NCBI GenBank assembly: GCA_947259095.1
Contig: CAMYLA010000011.1
Location: 90,816-154,815, forward strand
Length of the DNA: 64,000 nucleotides
Reading direction: 5' to 3'
Source: an uncultured Acidimicrobiaceae bacterium
Lineage (GTDB): Bacteria > Actinomycetota > Acidimicrobiia > Acidimicrobiales > SZUA-35
Notes under the pieces: generated by a model
Database searches by the model: none
What the model saw: the letters and a program-made list of their open reading frames with translations, nothing else
Told to the model about the DNA's origin: nothing
Shown: positions 43,384 through 52,040 of the stretch, piece by piece
Layout of the letters: each line of letters begins with the position of its first letter
How positions within the stretch are numbered: the stretch's first letter is position 1
Translations under genes and position numbers: made by a program

Positions 43384-45153
43384 TTAGAGGTACTGACCGG
43401 TGGCGACCTGCTCGATGGTCCGGCCGCCCGTCTTCTCGGCACCGGCCGGACCGACCAGCGTTCGGACGTACACGATCCGTTCACCCTTCTTACCGGAGAT
43501 CTTGGCCCAATCATCGGGGTTGGTGGTGTTCGGGAGATCCTCGTGCTCTTTGTATTCCTGGGTGACCGAAACAAGCAGGTCCTCGGTCATGATCCCCTTC
43601 TCGCCATTGTCGAGGAAACGTTTGATGGCCAGCTTCTTGGCTCGACGAACGATGTTCTCGATCATGGCGCCGGAGGAGAAGTCCTTGAAATACAGGATCT
43701 CCTTGTCCCCGTTCTGATAGGTCACCTCGAGGAATCGGGTTTCGTCATCTGTCCGGTACATGAACTCGACCGCCTGGTCGATCATGGCCAGCAGGGCGCT
43801 CTCCAGCTCGACATGGCTGCGGATCTCACTCTCGTGGATCGGCAGATCCTTCGTCAGGTAATTGCCGAAGATCGACTTGGCCGAGTCTTCGCCCGGGCGC
43901 TCGATCTTGATCTTCACGTCGAGGCGACCGGGCCGGAGGATGGCCGGATCGATCAGGTCCTCTCGGTTCGAGGCGCCGATCACGATCACGTTCTTCAGCG
44001 TCTCGACGCCGTCGATCTCGGCCAGCAGCTGGGGGACGATCGTGGATTCGATGTCGGATGAGATGCCGCTGCCCCTGGTGCGGAACAACGACTCCATCTC
44101 GTCGAAGAAGATGATGACCGGCCAACCCTCTTCGGATTTCTCCCTGGCTCGCTGGAAGATGAGCCTGATCTGCCGCTCGGTTTCGCCGACGTACTTGTTG
44201 AGCAGCTCCGGACCCTTGATGTTCAAGAAGAAGCTTCGGGCCTCCTGATCGCCGGACAGCTCACTGACCTTCTTTGCCAGTGAGTTGGCGACCGCCTTGG
44301 CGATCAGGGTCTTGCCGCAGCCGGGTGGTCCGTAGAGCAGGATGCCCTTCGGCGCCGGCAACTGATGTTCGGCGAACAGATCGGCGTGGAGGAATGGCAG
44401 CTCCACCGCATCGACGATGGTTTCGATCTGGTTGTCGAGACCGCCGATGTCGTCGTAGCTGACGTCCGGCACCTCCTCGAGCACAAGATCCTCGACCTCG
44501 GCCTTTGGGAGCTTCTCCACCAGGACCGATGAGCGAACGTCGAGCAGCATCGAGTCACCGACCCGAACGCCGGTCCCGATCAGGTGCTCGGCAAGGTCCA
44601 CCACCCGCTCCTCGTCGGCCCGGCCGACGATGAAGGCCCGCAGCCCGTCCGGGAGCATCTCCTTGACCTGGACCACCTCGCCCGAACGTTCCGGGCTTCG
44701 GACCTTGACGATGTTCAGCGACTCGTTGAGCACCACCTCGGCGCCCCGGATCAGTTCCTCGGAGTCGATCGCCGGATGGCTCTCGACCCGCATCTTGCGG
44801 CCACTGGAGTGGACGTCGGCAGAGCCGTCGTCGTTCAGGCCCAGCAGGGTGCCGTAGGCACTAGGCGGTTGGGTGAGCTTGTCGACCTCTTCGCGAAGGG
44901 CGGCGATGTGTTCGCGTGCCTCCCGCAGGGTATATGTCAATTTTTCGTTCTGGCTGATGGCCTGGGCCAGCTGGCCCTTGGTATCGAGCAGTCGTTCTTC
45001 GAGGGTTCTCACCCGTTTCGGTGCGTCTTGAAGCCTGCGACGAAGGGTGACGACTTCCTCCTCCATCGCTTTGAGCTGCGACTGCAGCTCGGCCATACCG
45101 GTTTCGTACTCGGTCAGCCGCTTCTCATAGTCGGGAGTCTTGACGACCACCAC
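43384..45153 (-). CDS. mpa: Proteasome-associated AAA+ ATPase Mpa/ARC
   Basis: A 589-residue unfoldase. Order: N-terminal coiled coil that binds Pup (residues 8-95), tandem OB domains (about 97-245), AAA+ module with Walker [14 protein letters not shown] near residue 275, Walker [13 protein letters not shown] near 347, and arginine fingers in [12 protein letters not shown]. It ends in ATGQYL, the penultimate-Tyr motif that docks into the 20S alpha ring and opens the gate. The start is a GTG in a run of Val codons directly after AGGAGG; GTG 45150 is an alternative. First gene of the Pup-proteasome operon. Confidence 0.95.
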   Translation of the reverse strand: MVVVKTPDYEKRLTEYETGMAELQSQLKAMEEEVVTLRRRLQDAPKRVRTLEERLLDTKGQLAQAISQNEKLTYTLREAREHIAALREEVDKLTQPPSAYGTLLGLNDDGSADVHSSGRKMRVESHPAIDSEELIRGAEVVLNESLNIVKVRSPERSGEVVQVKEMLPDGLRAFIVGRADEERVVDLAEHLIGTGVRVGDSMLLDVRSSVLVEKLPKAEVEDLVLEEVPDVSYDDIGGLDNQIETIVDAVELPFLHADLFAEHQLPAPKGILLYGPPGCGKTLIAKAVANSLAKKVSELSGDQEARSFFLNIKGPELLNKYVGETERQIRLIFQRAREKSEEGWPVIIFFDEMESLFRTRGSGISSDIESTIVPQLLAEIDGVETLKNVIVIGASNREDLIDPAILRPGRLDVKIKIERPGEDSAKSIFGNYLTKDLPIHESEIRSHVELESALLAMIDQAVEFMYRTDDETRFLEVTYQNGDKEILYFKDFSSGAMIENIVRRAKKLAIKRFLDNGEKGIMTEDLLVSVTQEYKEHEDLPNTTNPDDWAKISGKKGERIVYVRTLVGPAGAEKTGGRTIEQVATGQYL

Positions 45154-45279
45154 CTCCTGAACAGATCTTGCCTTCCGGCGACCTCTGGTCCCGGACCATA
45201 CACCTACCTTCGGCAGGATGGGGAACGGTTCAAGCGGCGGCGAGTCCGGAAGAGACGAATTGTGCGGTCAAAGTTGGGT

Positions 45280-45295
45280 GGCTGATCTCTCAGCC
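45280..45295. promoter_or_regulatory. Inverted repeat upstream of mpa
   Basis: GGCTGA-TCTC-TCAGCC, a perfect 6-bp inverted repeat in the 203-base gap between the oligopeptidase and mpa. It could be an operator of the proteasome operon or the 3' hairpin of the oligopeptidase; the sequence alone does not decide. The rest of the gap shows no clear promoter. Confidence 0.3.
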
Positions 45296-45356
45296 GTGCG
45301 GTTTGGTGATTGCGGATTCGGCGACCACGTTGTCGGCGTTTCTCACACTAGTTGCC

Positions 45357-47495
45357 TTACCCGGCTAAACCCACGATCCAAAGGATGTATGCCAGGATCC
45401 GGGCTTCTTCTCGCCAGGCTTCGTAGCGACCGGACGGACCACCGTGGCCTGCGCCGAGATCGGTCCACAGCAGAATGGGGGCTTCGGCGGTGGTGCGCTG
45501 CCGCAAAAGCTGGACCCACTTGGCCGGCTCCCAGTAGTTGACCCTCGTGTCGTGGAAGCCCCCGGTGGCGAAGATCGACGGGTACGGCTGCTCGGTCACG
45601 TTCTCGTATGGCGAGTAGCCGAACATCGCTTCGAAGATCTCCTCGTTGTCGGCCGGGTTCCCCCACTCCTCCCATTCGGTGACGGTCAGGGGCTGGGTGG
45701 GATCGAGGATGGTGTTGAGGGCATCGACGAATGGCACGTGCGCCACCACGCCGGCGAAGAGCCGGGGCGCCTGGTTGACCACTGCACCGGCCATCAGTCC
45801 CCCGGCCGAGCCCCCTCGCAACACCAGACGGTCGGCTGCGGTCCAGCCGGTGGCGATAAGGTGCTGGGCCACCGCAATGACGTCGCCGAAGGTGTTCTGT
45901 TTCTTGTCGAACTTGCCGTCGAGATACCACTGCCTCCCCATTTCGCCGCCGCCACGGACGTGGGCGATGGCGAAGCAGAAGCCGCGATCGAGCAGCGACA
46001 ACCGGACCGATGAGAACGCTGGATCGGTGGATGCCTCATAGGCCCCATAGGCATAGAGCACACAGGGCCTGGTTGCCGGTGCGGCCCCCGATGCTCCATC
46101 GCGTCGCCAGACCAGGCTGACGGGGATCCTGGTGCCGTCGGCGGCGACGGCCCATTCCCGCCTGGTTTCGTAGCGGGCCGGGTCAAAGTCTCCGAGGACC
46201 TCCTGGCGTTTCAGCAGTTCCCGTTCCCCGGTTTCGGTGTCGAGCAGGAACACCGACGGCGGCGTCACCATCGAGGTGTAGCCGTAGCGGAGGGTGGTGG
46301 CGTTGTAGTCCGGGTTGGCGCCGGGCCAGGTGGTCGACACCTCCTCGGGCTGGTCGACGGTGGTGAACGAACCGTCGGACCACGATCGCAGCCTGATCCG
46401 AGTGGTGCCCTCGGTCCGTTCGAACAGCACCAGGAAGTGGGCCGAGACGTCGATGTCGCTGATGGTGACGTCCGGTGCTTCGGGGATCAGCTCCGTCCAG
46501 TTCTCCGGCCCCGGATCGTCCTCCGGTGCGGTCATGACCCGGAAGTTCTCGGCACCGTCGTTGGTCAGGATCACGAAACGATCGTCGGCATGGGCGGCGG
46601 AGAACTCGACACCCTGGCGACGCTCGGCCAGCAGCCGGGGAAGGGCCATCGGGTCATCGGCGGGCACGATCCGGAGCTCGTCTGTGATCTTCGACGACGA
46701 GCCGATGTAGATGAACGAGTCGTCCTTGTCCCGGGCCACGCCGACGAAGAACCGCTCGTCGGTCTCCCGGAAGATCAGTGTGTCGTCGGCCACCGGATGC
46801 CCGACGGTGTGGCGCCAGACCTCGTATGGCCGGTTCGCGTCGTCGGGGCGAACATAGAAGAAGGTCTGATTGTCCAGCGCCCAGGCCGAGCCGTAGCTCA
46901 GATCGAGCAGGCCGTCGACGAACTCCTCGCCGGTCTCCAGGTCGCGGACCATCGCGGCGAAGCGCTCGTCGCCGGTGCGATCGGCACCCCAGAGCAACAG
47001 TCGGTGGTCCGGAGACACGTCGAACAGGCCGATCTCGAAGAACTCGGAGTCAGCGGCCTCCAGGTTCTCGTCGAGCAGGATCTGCTCGTCCGGGGCCGGC
47101 TCGCCGGCTGACGGGTCGCCGGCCATCGTGTCGGCGCCTCCATCAGCCGGTGCCGGACGTCGGCAATGGATCGGATACTGCTCACCCTCGTTGGTTCTGG
47201 TGTAGTACGACCACTGGTCCTTCACCACCGGAACCGACATGTCGGTTTCCTTGATCCGACCCTTGATCTCGTCGTACAGCTCCTCTCGCAGCGCAGCCAC
47301 CGGAGCCAGCACGGCCTCGGTGTAGTCGTTCTCCGCCTCCAGGTGGGCCAGGACCGCGTCCGACTCCTTGTCGTGGAGCCAGCGATACGAATCGACCAGA
47401 GTCCGGCCCCACACCACGGTCTCCACCGGATCCTGGGCTGCGACCGGGGCGACCGCAGCGGTTGCGTTCTTCGGCGTTTCGGCCTTGTTCGACAT
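45357..47495 (-). CDS. S9 family serine peptidase (oligopeptidase B-like)
   Basis: A 712-residue prolyl-oligopeptidase-fold enzyme. An N-terminal beta-propeller (residues about 80-430) covers a C-terminal alpha/beta-hydrolase with Ser in RGGSAGGLMAGAV, Asp in the FHDTRVNYWEP region and His in LGAGHGGPSGR. DALNTILDPTQPLTVTEWEE and the RYEAWREEA tail are typical of oligopeptidase B, which cuts short peptides after basic residues. It sits downstream of nothing but upstream of mpa on the same strand, so it could finish peptides released by the proteasome (inference). ATG 47495 follows TAGGAT by seven bases. Confidence 0.93.
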   Translation of the reverse strand: MSNKAETPKNATAAVAPVAAQDPVETVVWGRTLVDSYRWLHDKESDAVLAHLEAENDYTEAVLAPVAALREELYDEIKGRIKETDMSVPVVKDQWSYYTRTNEGEQYPIHCRRPAPADGGADTMAGDPSAGEPAPDEQILLDENLEAADSEFFEIGLFDVSPDHRLLLWGADRTGDERFAAMVRDLETGEEFVDGLLDLSYGSAWALDNQTFFYVRPDDANRPYEVWRHTVGHPVADDTLIFRETDERFFVGVARDKDDSFIYIGSSSKITDELRIVPADDPMALPRLLAERRQGVEFSAAHADDRFVILTNDGAENFRVMTAPEDDPGPENWTELIPEAPDVTISDIDVSAHFLVLFERTEGTTRIRLRSWSDGSFTTVDQPEEVSTTWPGANPDYNATTLRYGYTSMVTPPSVFLLDTETGERELLKRQEVLGDFDPARYETRREWAVAADGTRIPVSLVWRRDGASGAAPATRPCVLYAYGAYEASTDPAFSSVRLSLLDRGFCFAIAHVRGGGEMGRQWYLDGKFDKKQNTFGDVIAVAQHLIATGWTAADRLVLRGGSAGGLMAGAVVNQAPRLFAGVVAHVPFVDALNTILDPTQPLTVTEWEEWGNPADNEEIFEAMFGYSPYENVTEQPYPSIFATGGFHDTRVNYWEPAKWVQLLRQRTTAEAPILLWTDLGAGHGGPSGRYEAWREEARILAYILWIVGLAG

Positions 47496-47502
47496 CCTGG
47501 CA

Positions 47503-47508
47503 ATCCTA
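47503..47508 (-). promoter_or_regulatory. Putative -10 box (TAGGAT) of leaderless oligopeptidase transcript
   Basis: On the minus strand TAGGAT ends seven bases before ATG 47495. Confidence 0.45.
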
Positions 47509-47568
47509 GGTTGTGTCCATGGCCGCGCCCCGGCTCCGGGGGTTTGTTCGGCCGTCCGGGCCCTCGGG

Positions 47569-47574
47569 TAGGGT
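47569..47574 (+). promoter_or_regulatory. Putative -10 box (TAGGGT) of leaderless phosphatase transcript
   Basis: TAGGGT ends eight bases before ATG 47583. With the minus-strand TAGGAT it makes a compact divergent promoter in an 87-base gap. Confidence 0.4.
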
Positions 47575-47582
47575 CTGTGGCG

Positions 47583-48401
47583 ATGAGTCAAGCAGCCTCC
47601 GACGACAACCGGGACAGCACAGCCGACGGCGCCGACAACACAGCCGACGGCTTCAACAGCACAGCCGACGGCTCCAACAACACAGCCGACGGCGCCGACA
47701 ACACAACCACCTCGTACCCGCAGCATTTCTACGACCCGCCGCCCCGGGCCGGCCAGGTACTCCTCATCCGCCACGGCCAGTCGCAGGCGTTCGATCCGGC
47801 ATCGCCGTTCCCCCTGGTCGACGGCCACGGCGACCCGCCACTGAGCACGCTCGGCCAACACCAGGCCGAACTGGTCGGTCGGCGCCTGGCCACGGAGCCG
47901 GTTGCCGCCATCTACGTCTCCAGCCTCACCAGGACCCACCAGACCGCGGCCCCGCTGTCGCAGCGGCTCGACTTGTCCCCGGTGGTTGAACCGGACCTGC
48001 GGGAGGTTTTTCTCGGCATCGGCGAGGGCGGCCGGTTCCGGGAGATGATCGCCAACGAGCATCCGGCCGCACTGGAGGTTCGCCGCACCGGCGAGTGGGG
48101 CAAGCTGCCAGGGGCGGAGACGAACCAGCAGTTGACCGATCGGACCGTCGGAGCCGTCCGTCGGATCGCCTCGGCCCATCCCGATCAGATGGTGGCGGCG
48201 TTCTGTCATGGCGGGGTCATCGCCGCCGTGCTCGGCTACGCCATGGGGGTGACGGCCACCCGGTTCACCGGGGCTCGCCACACTTCCATCTCCCATCTGG
48301 TGATCGAACCCCCGGGATCGAACCCGCTACAATGGACCTTGCGGCTGTTCAACGATGGCGGCCACAGTGGCACGCTGACCGCCGACCTGCAGCGAGGTTG
48401 A
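47583..48401 (+). CDS. Histidine phosphatase (phosphoglycerate mutase-like) family protein
   Basis: A 272-residue branch-1 histidine phosphatase. The catalytic LIRHGQSQAF (RHG) is near residue 60, followed by LSTLGQHQAELVGRRL, SSLTRTHQTAAPL (second Arg/His region) and the second catalytic His in AAFCHGGVIAAVL. The N-terminal 40 residues are four 7-residue repeats of the STADGAD type and carry no known domain. Possible substrates include sugar phosphates, nucleotides or phosphoproteins; none is indicated. Divergent from the oligopeptidase gene. Confidence 0.9.
   Translation: MSQAASDDNRDSTADGADNTADGFNSTADGSNNTADGADNTTTSYPQHFYDPPPRAGQVLLIRHGQSQAFDPASPFPLVDGHGDPPLSTLGQHQAELVGRRLATEPVAAIYVSSLTRTHQTAAPLSQRLDLSPVVEPDLREVFLGIGEGGRFREMIANEHPAALEVRRTGEWGKLPGAETNQQLTDRTVGAVRRIASAHPDQMVAAFCHGGVIAAVLGYAMGVTATRFTGARHTSISHLVIEPPGSNPLQWTLRLFNDGGHSGTLTADLQRG
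47616..47699 (+). repeat. Four 21-bp in-frame tandem repeats
   Basis: Four units encode STADGAD, NTADGFN, STADGSN and NTADGAD at residues 12-39 of the histidine phosphatase. All keep TADG. Confidence 0.88.
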
Positions 48402-48566
48402 CATCGTCCTGTGCCGACCGTCGCCCGGTCCAACCACCGTCGGTCAGCCGACCTCACCCAGCGTCGACCGCGCCATCGCCATCGGCGATGGCAACCCCTG
48501 TCGCCAAGGTGCTTGTGCGACATGGCGATCACAATTCGACCCAGGACCCGCGAAACGATCCTCACG

Positions 48567-48572
48567 TAGGGT
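48567..48572 (+). promoter_or_regulatory. Putative -10 box (TAGGGT) upstream of the GGDEF gene
   Basis: TAGGGT ends seven bases before an ATG at 48580 that opens a 28-codon frame. If used, the GGDEF mRNA would be leaderless and begin with that small frame. Confidence 0.35.
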
Positions 48573-48579
48573 ACTGTTC

Positions 48580-48666
48580 ATGGCACAGGCTGTGGTCGGT
48601 ATCGATGATCGTACACCGTGGCCGGCCAAGGCCGGGCTGTGGTTCGAGTCAGCAACGAGGTTCTGA
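48580..48666 (+). CDS. Possible 28-residue leader peptide before GGDEF gene
   Basis: A short frame beginning MAQAVVGIDDRTPWPAKAG and ending in TGA at 48664-48666. It starts at the expected first base of a leaderless mRNA and ends five bases before an in-frame GTG (48672) of the diguanylate cyclase gene, while overlapping the longer version of that gene (GTG 48618). It may couple or attenuate its translation. It is supported only by position; the frame could be chance. Confidence 0.3.
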   Translation: MAQAVVGIDDRTPWPAKAGLWFESATRF

Positions 48667-50114
48667 ACAACGTGCTTTGGCGAGAGAGATACCGACTGGC
48701 TGCTGTTGCACTTCTCGCCGGTGCGGCGGCGTTGGCAGTGCTGGATTACATTGCCCGAGACCCCATCGAGCGGGGCCCCGCGGTCCTGTTCCTGGCCCTG
48801 GCCCTGGGACTGACCGCCTGCTTCGCCGGTTTTGTCGACTGGAACCATCTCAGACCGGCGTGGAGGCTCGTACCGCCGCTGGTGGTGCTGAGCGCCATCC
48901 TGGCCGCCCTCGTCCTCACCGACCTGGCCGACACCTCCCATGCCATCATCGGCCTCACCGCGGCGGCCATCATGATCCTCACCTACGTCGGTTTCGTCAT
49001 GTCGCCGGGGGCGGCCCTGATGTTCAGCCCCCTGGTGATCGGTGTCATGTTGACCGCCAACCGGCTCGAGCCGCTACGGGTGAGCCTGGCGCTGCCCCTG
49101 ATCGGCGTGCCCATCGCCGCCGGCCTGGGTGAGCTGGTGTCGGCCCTGGTCGATCGCAGCCTGCAGACCCAGAGTCGCTTCTCGTCCCGCTCGGACCGAC
49201 TGGCCAGGCTGGAGGACGTGCTCCGCCGGTTCCGCAGGCCGTCCTCGCTGGAGGAGGCGGCCGAGGAGGTGGCGGCGGCAGCCCTGGAGATCTTCGAGGT
49301 CGAGCGGGCCACGGTGGTCCTGCGCGACACCGTCGGCGGCCTGATCCCGGTCACGCTCGGTCCGTCCAGTTCCGAGGAGCCCGATCCCGGCACCGCCGAG
49401 TTGGTGGTCGACACGATCGGCGGCGACGAGCCTCGCCTGGTGCCGAACGTCGACGAGACCCTGCTGGTCCTGCCGCTGCCGGCGACCGACGTGCCGGCCG
49501 GGGCGGTGGTCGTCCACCCGATCCGCCCGGACGACCCGAGTTTCACCCTCGATCTGGCCCGGTTGTTCGGCACCCAGGTCGGCATCGCCATCGAGCACCT
49601 GTTCGAGATCAACAAGCTGGAACGGGCCACCACCCGCGACGAGCTGACCGGGATTGGCAATCGTCGCCATGCCGACACCCTGCTCAACTCCATGGAGGAC
49701 GGCGACGCCCTGATCCTGCTCGACCTCGACGGCTTCAAGGCGGTCAACGACACCCTGGGCCACGCCGCCGGTGACCAGGTCCTCCAGGATCTCAGCGGCC
49801 ACCTGCGGGACTGCCTCCGGGACTCCGACACCTCGGCCAGACTGGGGGGTGACGAGTTCCTGGTCGTGGCCAGGCGAGCCTTCGCCGATCCGGTGGCTGT
49901 CGCCCAGCGCATCCTCCGGGGCTGGGCCAGCTCCGGCCGTTCGACCACGATCAGCGCCGGGGTGGCGTTGCACGAGGCGACGGTCCCGGTCGACGAGACC
50001 TTCGAGCGGGCCGATCAGGCCCTGTACCGGGCCAAGTCGGCAGGCAAGAACCGGGCCCAGATGTGGGTCCAGCCAAAACAACGGCCGTCGCAAAACGGCG
50101 ACAAGTCGGCCTGA
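48618..50114 (+). CDS. Membrane-bound GAF-GGDEF diguanylate cyclase
   Basis: A 498-residue protein with about five N-terminal membrane helices (residues 25-175), a GAF-like sensor region (about 195-325) and a C-terminal GGDEF domain. The active motif SARLGGDEFLV is intact, with DELTGIGNRRHAD and DLDGFKAVNDTLGHAAGD before it. RDSD five residues upstream of GGDEF is a complete RxxD product-inhibition site, so feedback by c-di-GMP is expected. The start may be GTG 48672, just before the first helix, rather than 48618; neither has a good ribosome site. No EAL or HD-GYP gene is nearby. Confidence 0.92.
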   Translation: MAGQGRAVVRVSNEVLNNVLWRERYRLAAVALLAGAAALAVLDYIARDPIERGPAVLFLALALGLTACFAGFVDWNHLRPAWRLVPPLVVLSAILAALVLTDLADTSHAIIGLTAAAIMILTYVGFVMSPGAALMFSPLVIGVMLTANRLEPLRVSLALPLIGVPIAAGLGELVSALVDRSLQTQSRFSSRSDRLARLEDVLRRFRRPSSLEEAAEEVAAAALEIFEVERATVVLRDTVGGLIPVTLGPSSSEEPDPGTAELVVDTIGGDEPRLVPNVDETLLVLPLPATDVPAGAVVVHPIRPDDPSFTLDLARLFGTQVGIAIEHLFEINKLERATTRDELTGIGNRRHADTLLNSMEDGDALILLDLDGFKAVNDTLGHAAGDQVLQDLSGHLRDCLRDSDTSARLGGDEFLVVARRAFADPVAVAQRILRGWASSGRSTTISAGVALHEATVPVDETFERADQALYRAKSAGKNRAQMWVQPKQRPSQNGDKSA

Positions 50115-50156
50115 GGCGGTGTGCGGTCGTCGCGGGCGGCCGATGACGGCCGGCCG

Positions 50157-50711
50157 CTACTGGCCGAGCGCCAAGCCGCTCCGGCCGAGCTCGGTCTGCT
50201 CGTAGCCAACCTCGTCTGCGGCGGCGCCGGCCTCGCCGAGGGCGTCATCGCCGCTGCGCCCTCCGGTCCTGGCTGCAGGATCGATCCGACCGGGCTGCAG
50301 CTCCACGATCTTGGCGTCGACCTCGTCCTTGATCCCGGCCAGGGGCAGCACGTTCAGGACACCCTGGCCTTTGCGGACAAGATCGATCAGCTCCTCGCCG
50401 CTGCGGGTCAGCACGGAGGTGGACCCGTGGATGACCAGGTTGGCCGATGTGACATCCTCGCCGAGCTGTTCCTTCATGAACGAGAAGACCTCTCGGACCG
50501 ACTCCAGGCGAATGCCGGCGTCGAGCAGGGTCTTGATGACCTTGAGTTCCAGCAGGTCCTTGTAGGAGTATCTCCGACGGGAACCCGAACCGTTGGCATC
50601 GGCCAGCGACGGCCGGACGAGGTCGGTCCGTGCCCAATAATCGAGTTGCCGGTAGGTGATACCGACGATCTCGGCGGTTCGCTTACCACTGAAACTATTC
50701 TCAACCGTCAT
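50157..50711 (-). CDS. ftsR: MerR-family regulator, FtsR-like
   Basis: A 184-residue MerR-type regulator. The winged HTH is GKRTAEIVGITYRQLDYWAR then SRRRYSYKDLLELKVIKTLL; a dimerisation helix follows (GIRLESVREVFSFMKEQLG) and a C-terminal domain of about 90 residues with no ligand Cys. It matches the actinobacterial regulator encoded next to garA and the bifunctional nuclease (Rv1828/FtsR group), which activates ftsZ in Corynebacterium. ATG 50711 is preferred: GAGGAG lies ten bases before it, inside the longer version starting at 50729. Palindromic sites lie just upstream. Confidence 0.88.
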   Translation of the reverse strand: MTVENSFSGKRTAEIVGITYRQLDYWARTDLVRPSLADANGSGSRRRYSYKDLLELKVIKTLLDAGIRLESVREVFSFMKEQLGEDVTSANLVIHGSTSVLTRSGEELIDLVRKGQGVLNVLPLAGIKDEVDAKIVELQPGRIDPAARTGGRSGDDALGEAGAAADEVGYEQTELGRSGLALGQ

Positions 50712-50783
50712 GCGCTTTGCGCTCCTCATCTGGTCCGACCGAAGACCACCGTCGTCAACCTCGCAGCGGAAGGAACACCAGTG

Positions 50784-50793
50784 CGTAATTACG
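50784..50793. promoter_or_regulatory. 10-bp perfect palindrome upstream of ftsR-like gene
   Basis: CGTAATTACG, 73 bases upstream of the ftsR-like start. It shares TAC/GTA half-sites with the larger palindrome 17 bases away. Confidence 0.35.
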
Positions 50794-50809
50794 AAGGAGG
50801 AATTTACCT

Positions 50810-50827
50810 GTTACTGATCGTAGTAAC
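50810..50827. promoter_or_regulatory. 18-bp inverted repeat, possible MerR-type operator
   Basis: GTTACT-GATCGT-AGTAAC has perfect 6-bp arms. Size and layout match MerR-family operators, which sit between -35 and -10. It is about 100 bases upstream of the ftsR-like start and 130 bases upstream of the divergent kinase gene, so autoregulation is a reasonable guess. Confidence 0.45.
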
Positions 50828-50956
50828 CTGCGCGCGAAGAGTCAACGATTCGCGCGCTCGGCGCTCGGTGTGTCCGGGTCGACATCCGGATTTCTCGATG
50901 CCATCGCACCGGCCCCGGCGGCACACGACCGGCCACGACCCCACCCCGAGCTCCTG

Positions 50957-51988
50957 ATGACGGGCCAACCGGAACCGCAGCCGACCGTCACCGAGCCACA
51001 ACACCGCGCACAGGTTTCGGCCCTCTGCGATCTGGCATTCGGTCAGGGGCGGACCACGGTGGTCGACCTGGCAGACCTGAACCGGGGCCGGGGGGCGTTC
51101 AGCGTGGTGTTGCGGGCCGAGCTCGCATGGCACGGCGCCCCACCGCCCGGCGGCGGTCCGGCATCGGTGGCGGCCAAACTCCCGGTGGAGGGGCCGAACG
51201 GCGAAGCGGCCAGGGTCTCGGGCGCCTACGACCGTGAGGCGCTGGCGTACCGGGAGCTCCTGTCCGGGGCCCCGCTGGCAACCCCGACCTGCTACGCCGT
51301 GCAACAGCCGGGTGATGGGTCGTGTTCGCTGCTGCTGGAGGACCTCTCGGCCCATCGCTGGTTCGACCAACTGGACGGGCTCCCGGCCGAGGTGGCCGTG
51401 TCGGTGGCCGGCGAGCTGACCCGGTTCCACCGGGCCTGGGTCGACGACGACCGGCTGGGGCTGCTGTCGGTGCGGCGCAACACCATCGCCTCCCTTCCCG
51501 ATGAGGCGCTGACCGCCGGCCTGGCCCGTCTGGAGACCACCTGGGCCGAGGAGCTGGGTGCCGAGGAGCGGGCTCGGTACCACAACCTGGTCGACGCCAG
51601 GCCGAAGCTCGTCGAAATGTTCGAGGCGGCCGAACCGACCCTGTGTCACGGTGACCCGCGAGCGGACAACTTTGTGCTCGACCGCGCCGGCCGGATGGTG
51701 CTCTTCGACTGGCAGCAGATGGCGGTCCAGTTCGGTGAGGCCGATCTGGCGTGGTTGAGCGCAACCAGCCTCAATGTCGAGACCCGGCGTCGGATCGACA
51801 ACGACCTGGTCGAGGCCTATGGCGGGTCCTTCGATCGCTACCGGCTGGGCCTCGCCCTCCCGGGACTGGCGGTGCTGCTCCTCGCCCAACGTGAGGTGGC
51901 AGCCGAACGGACTCGGCGGTTCGTGGCCGCCAGCCTGACTCGTATTGCCGCCGCCCTTGCCGACCTCGACGTGGTCGGCCTGATCTGA
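50957..51988 (+). CDS. APH/ecdysteroid-kinase-like phosphotransferase
   Basis: A 343-residue protein kinase-like (APH) fold enzyme. The catalytic loop is TLCHGDPRADNFVLD (HGD with Asn for metal) and the DFG-equivalent is MVLFDWQQM. The N-terminal ATP region includes SVAAKLPVE, where the Lys is the likely ATP-binding residue. Similar proteins phosphorylate aminoglycosides, choline, macrolides or ecdysteroids; in actinobacteria many members occur with lipid catabolism genes and have unknown substrates. ATG 50957 is used; a longer frame begins at 50870. Divergent from the ftsR-like gene. Confidence 0.82.
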   Translation: MTGQPEPQPTVTEPQHRAQVSALCDLAFGQGRTTVVDLADLNRGRGAFSVVLRAELAWHGAPPPGGGPASVAAKLPVEGPNGEAARVSGAYDREALAYRELLSGAPLATPTCYAVQQPGDGSCSLLLEDLSAHRWFDQLDGLPAEVAVSVAGELTRFHRAWVDDDRLGLLSVRRNTIASLPDEALTAGLARLETTWAEELGAEERARYHNLVDARPKLVEMFEAAEPTLCHGDPRADNFVLDRAGRMVLFDWQQMAVQFGEADLAWLSATSLNVETRRRIDNDLVEAYGGSFDRYRLGLALPGLAVLLLAQREVAAERTRRFVAASLTRIAAALADLDVVGLI

Positions 51989-52001
51989 CCCCGGCCACTG
52001 A

Positions 52002-52040
52002 GGCAGGAAGTCCTCGGCTACTCGGGCAGGAAGTCCTCGG
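52002..52040. repeat. 16-bp direct repeat across the 3' end of the nuclease gene
   Basis: GGCAGGAAGTCCTCGG occurs at 52002-52017 and 52025-52040, the second within the last codons of the bifunctional nuclease gene and the first just past its stop. It looks like a small local duplication. Confidence 0.7.

Noticed and set aside
50121..50957. A 278-codon plus-strand frame opposite the FtsR-like gene, with GAAGGAGG at 50793-50800
   Set aside because: The frame is antisense to the regulator and no start codon follows the ribosome-site-like sequence at a suitable distance.
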